A DNA stretch of 64,000 bases, taken from positions 305,285 through 369,284 of the forward strand of contig NZ_BMRO01000005.1 in the NCBI RefSeq assembly GCF_014648675.1. The letters run 5' to 3'. A program made the position numbers and the translations under genes. This DNA is from Actinomadura livida. GTDB taxonomy: Bacteria > Actinomycetota > Actinomycetes > Streptosporangiales > Streptosporangiaceae. Under the pieces are notes generated by a model, which did not search any database, had not been told where the DNA came from, and saw only the letters and a list, made by a program, of their open reading frames with translations. This document shows, in pieces, positions 23,956 through 33,366 of the stretch. How positions within the stretch are numbered: the first letter of the stretch is position 1; each line of letters opens with the position of its first letter.

Positions 23956-25007
23956 CGTTCCTGGTGGGACAGCAGATTCTGGAGATCAAGGCCGGTGCGC
24001 CGAACAATGGCCGCGGTGAGGACAACCGCGGAATGGTCAAGCAGTTCGCCGTGGGCCGCGGCGAGAAGTACCCGTACGTGTCCGCGCAGGCGAGCCGCCG
24101 GTGGTTGCGGGACAGCCTGCCGGCGGGGGAGCCGACCTCGCCCGTGATCCGCAGCGGCGAGGGCAAGAAGCAGCAGGCGTACACCCGGGGCCGTCCTGAC
24201 CTGTACCTGGACGATGACCTGTTCGGCTACATGATCGCGGTCAAGGCGGATGAGGCGGGCGCGAAGAAGGGCGAGTCCAAGACGTTCATGCGCGACACCG
24301 TCCTGGCGACCGGCACGCTGGTCTCGGTCGTGCCCAGTAAGCCGGTCATGGATTTCGGGACGATGAGTCGCGACTTCGAGCCCGGAACCCATCCCGTCAT
24401 CCACGAGCACGAGATGTACACCGCGGACCTGGCCGGCGACCTGCTGCTGGACCTGCCGCGCATCGGCACATTCGAAACCGGCGGCAGGACCACCAAGGCG
24501 GCATTGCCTCCTCACCTGGCGGACGAGGTGATGGAAAAGGGCGGTTGTGAGGTCGTGCTGCGCGGTGTGCAGTGCGTGCGGTTGCCGATCGACGAGCGGC
24601 GCCGCCGGGCAGGGGTGTTGTTGCGGACGATGGCGATGGTCAAGGGAGGCGCCAAGCAGTCGGCTCACTACGGTGACCGCACGCCCGGCCTGGTGATCCT
24701 CGCGCCGCTCAAGGGTGGAACCAATCCGTTCACGCGGGTCGTCCGTGAGCGGGAGAAGGCGACGTACTTCGACGCGGACGTGCTCCGCGAGGAGATCGGC
24801 GCGTGGTCGGACGAACTAGACGGGCCGGTCCGGATCGGCTGGGCACCGGGATTCCTCGGCAGCCAGCGCGACCGGGCGTTCAGCGACCTCACCGACCTGC
24901 TCAAGGACGAGAAGCTGATCCTCGGGCACCCGCGGACTGTGCTGAACACTTTGGCCGACGAGATCGAGGCCAGTGACCACGACTCCTGGTTCGAGGACCC
25001 GCAGTAG
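23952..25007 (+). CDS. cas7: Cas7 backbone of type I-B Cascade
   Basis: 351 residues from GTG 23952 (GTGA overlap with cas8). It begins VTFLVGQQILEIKAGAPNNGRGEDN and includes the DevR/Cst2-type segments KQFAVGRGEKYPYVSAQASRRWLRD and GYMIAVKADE. Typical length for Cas7 of I-B. Binds along the crRNA spacer as the multi-copy filament subunit. Confidence 0.88.
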   Translation: MTFLVGQQILEIKAGAPNNGRGEDNRGMVKQFAVGRGEKYPYVSAQASRRWLRDSLPAGEPTSPVIRSGEGKKQQAYTRGRPDLYLDDDLFGYMIAVKADEAGAKKGESKTFMRDTVLATGTLVSVVPSKPVMDFGTMSRDFEPGTHPVIHEHEMYTADLAGDLLLDLPRIGTFETGGRTTKAALPPHLADEVMEKGGCEVVLRGVQCVRLPIDERRRRAGVLLRTMAMVKGGAKQSAHYGDRTPGLVILAPLKGGTNPFTRVVREREKATYFDADVLREEIGAWSDELDGPVRIGWAPGFLGSQRDRAFSDLTDLLKDEKLILGHPRTVLNTLADEIEASDHDSWFEDPQ

Positions 25008-25086
25008 CGCGACCGCGTCGATGATCGGCCCTTCGAGGGGAACCATCGCCGTCCGCCCTGCGCCGTCCGCCGCTGAGGAGCGCACT

Positions 25087-25740
25087 ATGCCCCAGGCTCT
25101 GGAACTGACCGTCACCGCCCCCGTCGTCAGCTTCCGTAATCCGCTCTACGACGGGTTGCAGGTCGGGTTGCCCTGCCCACCGCCGTCCACCGTCGGCGGG
25201 CTGCTGGCCGCCGCTGCTGGAGGATGGGATGAGGTCCCCGAGCACACTCGCTTCGCCATGACCTTCCATGCCGCCGGCGCCGGGACCGACCTGGAGACCT
25301 ATCACCCCCTTGGCAGCCCCGGCACCCCGACCAACGCCACCATCAAGGACCGCGAATTCCTGGCCCTGGTGACGCTGAAGGTATGGCTCACCGAGGACAT
25401 CGCCCTGTGGGCTGCCGCGTTCCGCCGTCCTGTCTGGCCCCTGCGGCTCGGCCGCAGCCAAGATCTGGTGTCGGCCACCGCCCGCCCCGTGGAACTTGGC
25501 ACCTCCCGCGGTCGTCAGGGACACGCCGTTGTCCCGTTCGACGTGCCGGACGCGGTCGGTACGGCGATGCGGCTGACGACCGTCATCTCCGACGATCGAG
25601 CCCGCTTCAAATGGGACAGCTACCGGTACGCCCCCTCGGGCGCCCGCACCGAAATCGACACGGGCATGGCCACCGAGCACGGGCAAGCCGTAGCGATGCT
25701 CCCGCCCGTTCACCCGAGCCTGTTGGCCCCCGTCGCCTGA
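25087..25740 (+). CDS. cas5: Cas5 of type I-B Cascade
   Basis: 217 residues from ATG 25087 with GAGGAG upstream. It begins LELTVTAPVVSFRNPLYDGLQVGLPCPPPSTVGGLLAAA, the Cas5 pattern (FR.P......T.PFPPPSTV.GLL), and contains RRPVWPLRLGRSQDLV (Cas5 RLGRS motif). It caps the crRNA 5' handle. 79 bases separate it from cas7, the only sizeable gap in the first half of the operon. Confidence 0.88.
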   Translation: MPQALELTVTAPVVSFRNPLYDGLQVGLPCPPPSTVGGLLAAAAGGWDEVPEHTRFAMTFHAAGAGTDLETYHPLGSPGTPTNATIKDREFLALVTLKVWLTEDIALWAAAFRRPVWPLRLGRSQDLVSATARPVELGTSRGRQGHAVVPFDVPDAVGTAMRLTTVISDDRARFKWDSYRYAPSGARTEIDTGMATEHGQAVAMLPPVHPSLLAPVA

Positions 25741-25755
25741 ACCTCGGAGCCGACC

Positions 25756-28164
25756 CTGAAGAACCTGCGCGCGAAAAGCTCCACCAAGCCGGGGGTCCCC
25801 GGCGAACTGCTGACCAGCCACCTTCTCAACACCCTCGAAGCGGTGCAGGAGATCCGTGCACGGATTGGTGACATCCCCGGCATGCCCGCCGGTTTCTGGA
25901 CGTGGGCAGCCCTCGCCGCACTCCTCCATGACACGGGGAAATTGCCGGACGGCTTCCAGCGAATGATCGGCAACACCGCTGACAAGCCGGCCGCCTGGGG
26001 CGAACGACACGAAGTACTCTCCCTCGGATTCGTTCATCTCCTGCTGGAGGACCTGCCCGAGGAGGAACGCAACTGGATCGCGGCAGTAGTCGCGGGTCAT
26101 CACCGCCCGTTCACCGCGGGCCTCGAACCCCCGTCCAAGCTGCCCCTGCTCACCCAATACGGCGACGATCAACCCGACGCTTTCGCCGCCAGATTCACCC
26201 CCGCCGACCAAAACCACCTCACCGGCCTCATGAGATGGTTACACGCCACCGGCCGGCGGCACGGATTACCCCTTGCCGAACGTCTGCCCACTCCGAACGT
26301 CCGGCAACTGACCGACGCCGCCCACCGGCTTTTCCAGGACGTCATGGATCGCTGGGAATGGTCACTCCCACCCGGCGACCGCAGCGGAAGAACAGTGGTC
26401 CTGCTGCTCGGCGCCGTCACCATGGCCGACCATCTCTCCTCGGCCCACTCACCGTTGGACACCGAACACCCACTGGACGGAACCTATCTCGCCCAGTTGG
26501 CGGAACGACTCGCCGCACGAGGCCACACGCTCCGTCCGCAACAACGACAGGCCGCAAGCGTCACCGGCAACCTTCTCCTGCGCTCATGGACCGGGAGCGG
26601 CAAAACCGAGGCCGTCCTCCTCTGGGCCGCGACCCAGATCGGCGACCTGTCCACCCGGAGCAACGGCAATCCGCGCGTCTTCTATCTGCTGCCCTACCTG
26701 GCCAGCATCAACGCCATGACCGGCCGCCTTGCCAAGGAACTGGACTCACCCGACGGCATCGGTGTCGCCCACTCCAAGGCGGCCTCGTACCATCTCGCCC
26801 AGTCCCTGGCCGATGGCTGCCCCGGCGACGACACCGATCCCGTGGATGCCGCGTCCAAGGCGCATTCCCGTGCGGAAGCGACCAAGAACTTCCGGGAGCT
26901 CTTGCGCGTCGGCACCCCCTACCAGCTCCTTCGCGGAGCCCTGGCCGGTCCCGTGCATTCCAGCATCCTGACCGACAGCGCCAACTCGGTCTTTATCCTG
27001 GACGAGCTGCACGCCTACGACGCTCGCCGACTCGGCATGATCCTCGCCATCATGAGCTTCTGGCGCGACCTTGGCGGACGTACAGCGGTGCTCTCGGCCA
27101 CCCTGCCCACCGCCTTGGCGAACCTGGTGAACGAGGCACTCGGCGGGCAGACCATCTTGGTCGAACCGCCGCCAGAGAGCCGGGCGCCGATCCGCCACCG
27201 ACTTCACATCCGCCAAGCCCATCTCACTGAGGACGCCTCTCTCAACGAGATCCGCCAACGGCTGGCCGACAACCAATCCGTCCTGGTCATCGCCAACAAT
27301 GTCCGCGACGCGATCACGCTTTTTCAGACCCTGCGGCCCCACTGCGTCGAACGCCACGGCGAAGACTCCGCGTATCTGCTCCACGCGCGGTACCGACGAA
27401 TGGACCGGACCGCCATAGAAGCCGCCCTCCAAGAACGCTTCGCCAGCGGGAAACCGCGTCGACCGGGCCTGCTGATCGGAACCCAGGCGCTCGAAGTCTC
27501 CCTCGACCTCGATCTCGACACCTGCCACACGTCCGCGGCGGACCTGGAAGCCCTTGTCCAGCGCTTCGGCAGGGTCAACCGGCTGGGCACCCTCGGCCCC
27601 GCTCCGGTCATCGTTCACCAGCCCGCTTACAACCGTCGGCGCGGGGGCGGAGACGCCCTGTGGGCCGACGGCGTCTACGAGGGCGAACCCACCCAGCACG
27701 GATGGAACATTCTCGCCCGCCACGACGGGAAAACCATCAACGAGCAAGTCATCACCGGATGGCTCGACGAGATCTACACCAGCCCCTGGGGTCGCACGTG
27801 GGCCCAAACGGTCGAAGATCACCGCCAGCAGTTCAAACGCGCTTTCCTGGAATTCTCCCAGCCCTTCGGCGACCGCTCCTGCCTTGCCGAAAAATTCGAC
27901 GAGCAATTCGACGGAATCGAAGCGATACTCGCGGAAGACCGCGAAGACTACAAAGCCGCGCTCGAACAGGGCACGAGTAAGAGAGATGGTCGCCTCCACG
28001 CCGACCAATATCTCATCCCACTGCCAGCGTGGGGCGCCGGGCTCGGCACATACGACAAGCTGCTCAAGGTGCGAATCATCCACGCCGACTATGACGCTCA
28101 GCTGGGATTGCAAGCCATCCACCGTGACATAAAGCAGATCTACCAAGCCGGTGAAGTCATATGA
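25756..28164 (+). CDS. cas3: Cas3 HD nuclease-helicase of type I-B
   Basis: About 802 residues. The HD domain has HLL (H22), LLHDTGK (H58-D59), GERHEVLSL and VAGHHRPF; the helicase has SWTGSGKTEA, ILDELHAYD, LSATLPT, GTQALEVSLDLD and LVQRFGRVNRLG. The first in-frame ATG/GTG is GTG 25843, but starting there loses H22. The frame is open from the cas5 stop, and CTG 25756 has GGAG six bases upstream, so I prefer this rare start. Role: unwinds and degrades the target DNA strand after Cascade binding. Overlaps cas4 by ATGA. Confidence 0.92.
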   Translation: MKNLRAKSSTKPGVPGELLTSHLLNTLEAVQEIRARIGDIPGMPAGFWTWAALAALLHDTGKLPDGFQRMIGNTADKPAAWGERHEVLSLGFVHLLLEDLPEEERNWIAAVVAGHHRPFTAGLEPPSKLPLLTQYGDDQPDAFAARFTPADQNHLTGLMRWLHATGRRHGLPLAERLPTPNVRQLTDAAHRLFQDVMDRWEWSLPPGDRSGRTVVLLLGAVTMADHLSSAHSPLDTEHPLDGTYLAQLAERLAARGHTLRPQQRQAASVTGNLLLRSWTGSGKTEAVLLWAATQIGDLSTRSNGNPRVFYLLPYLASINAMTGRLAKELDSPDGIGVAHSKAASYHLAQSLADGCPGDDTDPVDAASKAHSRAEATKNFRELLRVGTPYQLLRGALAGPVHSSILTDSANSVFILDELHAYDARRLGMILAIMSFWRDLGGRTAVLSATLPTALANLVNEALGGQTILVEPPPESRAPIRHRLHIRQAHLTEDASLNEIRQRLADNQSVLVIANNVRDAITLFQTLRPHCVERHGEDSAYLLHARYRRMDRTAIEAALQERFASGKPRRPGLLIGTQALEVSLDLDLDTCHTSAADLEALVQRFGRVNRLGTLGPAPVIVHQPAYNRRRGGGDALWADGVYEGEPTQHGWNILARHDGKTINEQVITGWLDEIYTSPWGRTWAQTVEDHRQQFKRAFLEFSQPFGDRSCLAEKFDEQFDGIEAILAEDREDYKAALEQGTSKRDGRLHADQYLIPLPAWGAGLGTYDKLLKVRIIHADYDAQLGLQAIHRDIKQIYQAGEVI

Positions 28165-28658
28165 TCGATGCCGAGGATGTTGGCGGCGTCCACATCAAAT
28201 ACCTCTATCACTGCCGACGTCAGCTATGGCTGTACCTCCGCGGAATCCGTCCCGAGCACATGAGCGGCCTCGTCCAGTTCGGTGAAGCCGTACACGAAAC
28301 CTCGTACACCCGCAGCGCCGCCATCGACCTGGGCGCCGCCAAACTCGACTTCATCGACGGCCAGCACTGGGTTCACGAAGTCAAGTCATCCACAAGGCCA
28401 ACTCCCGCAGACCAAGCCCAAGGTCGGCACTACTGCCACCGCCTCGAACAGATCGGCATCGACGCGAAAGGCGCGATCCTGCACTACCCCAAGACCCGCC
28501 GCACCCATCGCTACCCCTACACACCCGAAGCTGCCCGCCAAGCCCAAGCTGACATCGGCGACGTCCTCACCGTCGCCGGGGCCCCAGTCTCTCCCGACCG
28601 GCTCGCTCGCTCCGCATGGCGAGGATGCAGCTTCACTGACTACTGCTGGACGGAATGA
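28161..28658 (+). CDS. cas4: Cas4 nuclease
   Basis: 165 residues, compact Cas4. YHCRRQLWLYLRG carries the first Fe-S Cys; the C-terminus has WRGCSFTDYCW for the remaining ligands; HEVKSS is the PD-(D/E)xK catalytic motif. It trims and selects prespacers with a correct PAM for Cas1-Cas2, whose genes follow directly. Confidence 0.9.
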   Translation: MIDAEDVGGVHIKYLYHCRRQLWLYLRGIRPEHMSGLVQFGEAVHETSYTRSAAIDLGAAKLDFIDGQHWVHEVKSSTRPTPADQAQGRHYCHRLEQIGIDAKGAILHYPKTRRTHRYPYTPEAARQAQADIGDVLTVAGAPVSPDRLARSAWRGCSFTDYCWTE

Positions 28659-28659
28659 C

Positions 28660-29640
28660 ATGCCCGCCGCCGCACGGACCTACTGGCTCACCAGCCCCTG
28701 CCGAATCCGTCGCAAAGACGAGTCACTGGTCATCGAGCGCGAGTCGGCCGGCAAGGTGCACATTCCCGTCACCGACGTCCGAGACATCGTCGCCTGCGCT
28801 GAAACCGACATCAACACCTCTGTCGTTGCGCTACTGAACCGCCACCGCATCAACGTTCACCTGCTCAGCTACTACGGCGACTACGCAGGATCACTCCTCA
28901 CATCCGACACGAGCACGTCCGGTGAAACCGTCCTGGCCCAAGCGCGACTCGCCGAACATCCCGAGGCGGCTCTCGAAGTCGCCCGCAGCATCGTGGACTC
29001 CGCGGCCTTCAATGTCCGCCGCGTCATCGACCGAAAGCTTCTCGCCCGCCCCTACGCCGTCCTGCAGAAGAACCTTGAATCCGCCGAGAGTTCCGCGCAC
29101 CTCATGGGAATCGAGGGCACCTTTCGCCGATCAGCCTGGGACGTTCTCGACACCAAGCTCCCCGACTGGCTCCAACTCGGCGGGCGCAGCCGCCGCCCAC
29201 CAAAGAACGCCGGCAACGCCTTCATCAGCTACGTCAACGGCATCGTCTACGCCCGCACGCTGACCGCCCTGCGACTGACGCCCCTCCACACCGGTATCGC
29301 CTTCCTGCACAGCAGCATGGAACGCCAGCGCCACTCCCTGGTCCTCGACCTGTCCGAGATGTTCAAGCCGCTCTTCGCTGAACGCCTGCTCTTGCGGATG
29401 GCCACACGCAACCAGATCAAGCAGCATCACTTCGACAGCGAAGCCAACCAGGCCATGCTGAGCGAGAGCGGCCGCAAACTCGTCGTCCAAACTGTCCGCG
29501 ACGAACTCGCTGTCACAGTCGCCCACCGCACCCTCGGCCGTCCCGTCGCCTACGACGAACTTCTCTACCTCGACGCACTCACGCTGACCCGACGATGCCT
29601 GGAAGCCACCCCGTACAAGCCCTTCCGTATCTGGTGGTGA
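28660..29640 (+). CDS. cas1: Cas1 integrase of type I-B
   Basis: 326 residues from ATG 28660, one base after the cas4 stop. Catalytic context: LMGIEGTFRRSAWD (Glu), FLHSSMERQRHSLVLDLSEMFKP (His and Asp/Glu). Typical Cas1b. Serves arrays 3 and 4. Confidence 0.93.
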   Translation: MPAAARTYWLTSPCRIRRKDESLVIERESAGKVHIPVTDVRDIVACAETDINTSVVALLNRHRINVHLLSYYGDYAGSLLTSDTSTSGETVLAQARLAEHPEAALEVARSIVDSAAFNVRRVIDRKLLARPYAVLQKNLESAESSAHLMGIEGTFRRSAWDVLDTKLPDWLQLGGRSRRPPKNAGNAFISYVNGIVYARTLTALRLTPLHTGIAFLHSSMERQRHSLVLDLSEMFKPLFAERLLLRMATRNQIKQHHFDSEANQAMLSESGRKLVVQTVRDELAVTVAHRTLGRPVAYDELLYLDALTLTRRCLEATPYKPFRIWW

Positions 29641-29649
29641 GAACGCACC

Positions 29650-29913
29650 GTGCACGTCATCGTCGTCTACGACACCGCAGCCGAACGAAATCCCCGCATC
29701 CTGCGAACGTGCCGCAAGTACTTCCACCACGTACAGCGCAGCGTCTTCGAGGGCCAGGTCAGCGCAGCCCAACTACGTCGCTTCCAGAAGGAGGTCGAAA
29801 CCCTCCTGGACCTGAGCTACGACAACGTGATCGTCTACACCTTCCCGCCCGGCACAACCCCCATCCGCCACGCCTGGGGCGCCGCCGAGCCGGCACCCAC
29901 CGACGTCCTGTAG
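29650..29913 (+). CDS. cas2: Cas2 of type I-B
   Basis: 87 residues from GTG 29650. It begins MHVIVVYDTAAERNPRILRT with the YDT strand end, then YFHHVQRSVFEGQVSAAQL, the standard Cas2 pattern. Last gene of the operon; array 4 begins 144 bases on. It lacks the CPxC motif found in the two type III-locus Cas2 proteins. Confidence 0.92.
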   Translation: MHVIVVYDTAAERNPRILRTCRKYFHHVQRSVFEGQVSAAQLRRFQKEVETLLDLSYDNVIVYTFPPGTTPIRHAWGAAEPAPTDVL

Positions 29914-30057
29914 CTCTCGGCCCCACTCTGCAAGGCTCAAAGTCGATCAAGAAGTTTCAGCGACACACCGGGCCCATCTGCACAACCGGAGGATCGCTGA
30001 AGATTCGGGCCGACGTCGCCAATGCAAGCCGTACACCACCTGCGGCTTTACCATGGG
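29914..30057 (+). promoter_or_regulatory. CRISPR leader of array 4
   Basis: Lies between cas2 and the first repeat and aligns with the reverse complement of the array 3 leader, ending CGGCTTTACCATGG before the repeat. Expected promoter and integration site. Confidence 0.78.
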
Positions 30058-32212
30058 GTCCTCATCGCCCCTGCGAGGGTTCGCAACTTGCCCATGAACG
30101 CCTGAACCAGGCAGATCACCCCGACGTCCTCATCGCCCCTGCGAGGGTTCGCAACCTCCAGCACACCCAGCTCCGGCGACCCGAACAGGTCGTCCTCATC
30201 GCCCCTGCGAGGGTTCGCAACCTGCGGTGGCGCAGCATCCTGCGGGTCGACTCGTGGTCCTCATCGCCCCTGCGAGGGTTCGCAACGGCGACAACTGCAG
30301 CAGTTGTGGCGTGTAGTTCCGGGTCCTCATCGCCCCTGCGAGGGTTCGCAACGTCAAGGCCGAATCGGTGGAGGACGCCCCGGCCGAGGTCCTCATCGCC
30401 CCTGCGAGGGTTCGCAACGTGCCGGTGAAGGTCAGCGCGGCCCAGGAGTGGGTGTCCTCATCGCCCCTGCGAGGGTTCGCAACAAGTAGGCGATCACGCC
30501 GAAGCCGACGCTCTCGATGTCCTCATCGCCCCTGCGAGGGTTCGCAACGTGATGTCCGTGTCGGCGAGCGCGGGCTCCCACGAGTCCTCATCGCCCCTGC
30601 GAGGGTTCGCAACTCGGGGTTCATCGGTTCTCCGTGGGGGTGTCGAGCGGAAGTCCTCATCGCCCCTGCGAGGGTTCGCAACGCCCGCAGCCTCTCGGTC
30701 CCGCGCCGAAGCTGCGGGTCCTCATCGCCCCTGCGAGGGTTCGCAACCTCCAGACGTAGGCGGAGACGTTGCCGCCGCCGGTCCTCATCGCCCCTGCGAG
30801 GGTTCGCAACGCGGCCGACACCGTCAACAACGGGCTCGGGACGCTGGTCCTCATCGCCCCTGCGAGGGTTCGCAACGCCTGGAGGTAGTTGCGCTCCCGT
30901 AGCTGCCCGGTCAGGGTCCTCATCGCCCCTGCGAGGGTTCGCAACCCTGATCCTGGAGGTTCATCACCTCGCGGTTGATCCGCGTCCTCATCGCCCCTGC
31001 GAGGGTTCGCAACTGGCGTAGGTCCATGATGGACAGCGCGCCCCACAACACGGTCCTCATCGCCCCTGCGAGGGTTCGCAACAATGGGCGCGGCCCCGGC
31101 CAAAAGCCCGGTGCGGAGGTCCTCATCGCCCCTGCGAGGGTTCGCAACGCGAGCTCCACGCGAGTGCCGGGCTCGTCCCACTCAGGTCCTCATCGCCCCT
31201 GCGAGGGTTCGCAACGTGTCGATCTCGTACTGCCACCCGCAGGTGAACGTCGTCCTCATCGCCCCTGCGAGGGTTCGCAACGCGGAGGCGAGCGAGGCGG
31301 ACACGCTGTTCGATCGTGGTCCTCATCGCCCCTGCGAGGGTTCGCAACCCCTTGGCCTGGTTGCAGCACCGCCCGCAGGTGGGGGTCCTCATCGCCCCTG
31401 CGAGGGTTCGCAACCTGGGGTCGAACGGGTAGGACGGCTTCGAGCCGCCGTCCTCATCGCCCCTGCGAGGGTTCGCAACTTGAACCTGGAGTGTGTCTCC
31501 CGGTAAAGATCGCCGTGTCCTCATCGCCCCTGCGAGGGTTCGCAACCCGGCGCCGTGCGCACCATTTCCGACCCGCCCGACGAGGTCCTCATCGCCCCTG
31601 CGAGGGTTCGCAACATCACGTCCGGGTCCTTCCGCGTGATCCGCACCGGCCGTCCTCATCGCCCCTGCGAGGGTTCGCAACCCGATGGAGTCCATCGCGG
31701 ACGCCTCGTGCGCCGGGTGTCCTCATCGCCCCTGCGAGGGTTCGCAACAGCATCGCCACGATCCCCTCCGGCGCGACGACCGGGTCCTCATCGCCCCTGC
31801 GAGGGTTCGCAACGTGTTGTAGTGCAGCCAGTCACCGTCATGGACGAACACGTCCTCATCGCCCCTGCGAGGGTTCGCAACTTCGCGAGCTCTGGCCTGG
31901 CGCCGCACGCGCGCCGGTCCTCATCGCCCCTGCGAGGGTTCGCAACACCTCGACAAGGGCGTCATCACGGCCGTCCTGGACGCGTCCTCATCGCCCCTGC
32001 GAGGGTTCGCAACTTGATCAACTTCGGGTACCACCAGCAGGGCGCCTGTCCTTATCGCCCCTGCGAGGGTTCGCAACGCGAAGGCCGACGCCAAGCCCCC
32101 CGCGAGCGAGCCGTCCTCATCGCTCCTGCGAGGGTTCGCAACGTAAACTGCCCGCGCAAATCGTGGAGACCCGGTTTCCCGTCCGCATCGCCCCTGCGGG
32201 AGGGGTCGCAAC
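30058..32212 (+). CRISPR. CRISPR array 4 (type I-B repeat, 33 repeats, 32 spacers)
   Basis: 30-base repeats GTCCTCATCGCCCC-T-G-CGAGGGTTCGCAAC recur about every 66 bases from 30058. Copies 1-30 are essentially identical. Decay is confined to the last three: 32048 (one C-to-T), 32113 (one C-to-T) and 32181-32212 (several changes, two extra bases). Spacers are mostly 34-39 bases. The uniform leader-proximal part and large spacer set indicate an active, well-maintained array. Confidence 0.97.
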
Positions 32213-32328
32213 CTGGCTCACGACTCTCATGCTCGTGACAGGATCGCCCAGGTGCGACATCACCGTCCGCATCGGCATCGGCCAGGCACGCCTGACCGAT
32301 GCCGATAGCTTCTGCGCGTTGTCGTCCG

Positions 32329-33093
32329 CTACGACGTGTTGCCTGACAATCGCATAACCGCCTGCTCCGCTGAGAGCAAGGGGATTGGCTGGCTGGGTAG
32401 TGGGCGTGGGCCGGCTTCTTCGATCACGTGCGTGGGGCCGTAGGGCCAGAGGCCGGACATGAGCGCGATGAGGCTGTTGGCTGGCCAGCGCTGGAGGGTC
32501 TCGTGGACGACGTCGGCGTCCGGCCCTGGGGTGGCGAACCAGACGACCGCCGGGCTACCGCTGGACGGATCGTTCGTTGCGCGGATCATCGTGGTCATAT
32601 CGGCCTCATTTTCGAGGTGCTCGATGGCGTCCTCCAGGCTCTCCGTGACCTGCAGGCGTGGCCTGCTGCTCTCGATGACGGTCTCGGCCGAAAGGGGCGA
32701 GAGGAGACGGTCCAGGTCCACCCTGGTTGTGATGACCTGCGCGACTCCGGCCTTGCCTGTGAGTGCTTCGGTGAGCATGGTGCGAAGGAGCGGATTGGCG
32801 CCGGGGCCGATGAAGCCCGCTCCGTGAGGGTGTCCGAAGGCTTGGGCGAGTAGTTCCGTCGTCGTGCCTGCGTCGCGGCCAGCGGTGCACGTTTGCTGGG
32901 GCGACGGTTCGCCGAGGGGGCCGGGGATGAGGAGGTCGCGAAGCCGGGTTCGGATCGTTCGCAGGGCGGGTCTGACTGTGCAGCGGCTGTCCTTGCTTGT
33001 TGGGAGGGCGATGCGTGGGCGGCGGGCTTGAGTGGCGCCGCGGGTGATCAGGCGGTCGCACGCCTTGCAGGTCCGCGCGGAGGTGCTCGTCAT
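32329..33093 (-). CDS. Fragment resembling the C-terminal part of an actinobacterial LysM/BTAD-type membrane regulator
   Basis: 254 codons. The segment GAGFIGPGANPLLRTMLTEALTGKAG followed by a regular 'QVITTRVDLDRLL' resembles the LTGPGAxxAxRALLxAAL..xxRVVxxxxDLxxLL block of large plasmid-linked BTAD/LysM proteins; the same block is seen at 48.1-48.3 kb in this window. The N-terminal 60 residues (CKACDRLITRG) are Arg/Thr-rich and not recognisable. No membrane part or BTAD domain is present. Probably a degraded remnant or a small derived protein. Confidence 0.4.
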   Translation of the reverse strand: MTSTSARTCKACDRLITRGATQARRPRIALPTSKDSRCTVRPALRTIRTRLRDLLIPGPLGEPSPQQTCTAGRDAGTTTELLAQAFGHPHGAGFIGPGANPLLRTMLTEALTGKAGVAQVITTRVDLDRLLSPLSAETVIESSRPRLQVTESLEDAIEHLENEADMTTMIRATNDPSSGSPAVVWFATPGPDADVVHETLQRWPANSLIALMSGLWPYGPTHVIEEAGPRPLPSQPIPLLSAEQAVMRLSGNTS

Positions 33094-33180
33094 CGTGACT
33101 CCTGGTCGATCGGTGTCGCTTGCGAGCCCGATGAAACCGGGGGACGGCCCGTCATGAGGATGAGCGAAACCCGCGCTGGG

Positions 33181-33284
33181 CAGAAGTGATCAACCTTGGA
33201 TGGCCGTCGATCGGACGTCCAGGAGGCCGAAGAGGCGCTGGTTCAGCAGCTCGCGGCCAGGTCTGAGGACGTTGATCACTTCTG
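33181..33284. repeat. 14-base inverted repeat flanking 76 bases (MITE-like)
   Basis: CAGAAGTGATCAAC at 33181-33194 is the exact reverse complement of GTTGATCACTTCTG at 33271-33284; similarity extends a few bases beyond. The spacing is too large for a simple operator and too small to encode a protein, so it may be a miniature element or two inverted regulator sites upstream of the LuxR-type gene. Confidence 0.5.
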
Positions 33285-33366
33285 CTCATTGACGTGGAAC
33301 ACTCACCGGCCGGTCATGTAACTGTTCCAGCTCGCATCGCTACTCTCTGTGTCTGGAGGTGGTGGA

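Noticed and set aside
24901..26217. 438-codon minus-strand frame over cas7/cas5/cas3
   Set aside because: Opposite strand of well-supported cas genes; Gly/Arg/Gln-rich with no motif.
26746..28146. 466-codon minus-strand frame over cas3
   Set aside because: Shadow of the Cas3 helicase, which has complete motifs on the plus strand.
32230..32300. Further decayed repeat after array 4 (GTCCGCATCGGCATC)
   Set aside because: Only the first few bases resemble the repeat and the handle is missing; similarity is within chance.
30368..32357. Long open frames through array 4 (up to 460 codons on +, 190 on -)
   Set aside because: They are periodic translations of the 30-base repeat (SSPLRGFAT, HRPCEGSQ, VLIAPARVRN), a by-product of a repeat length divisible by three.
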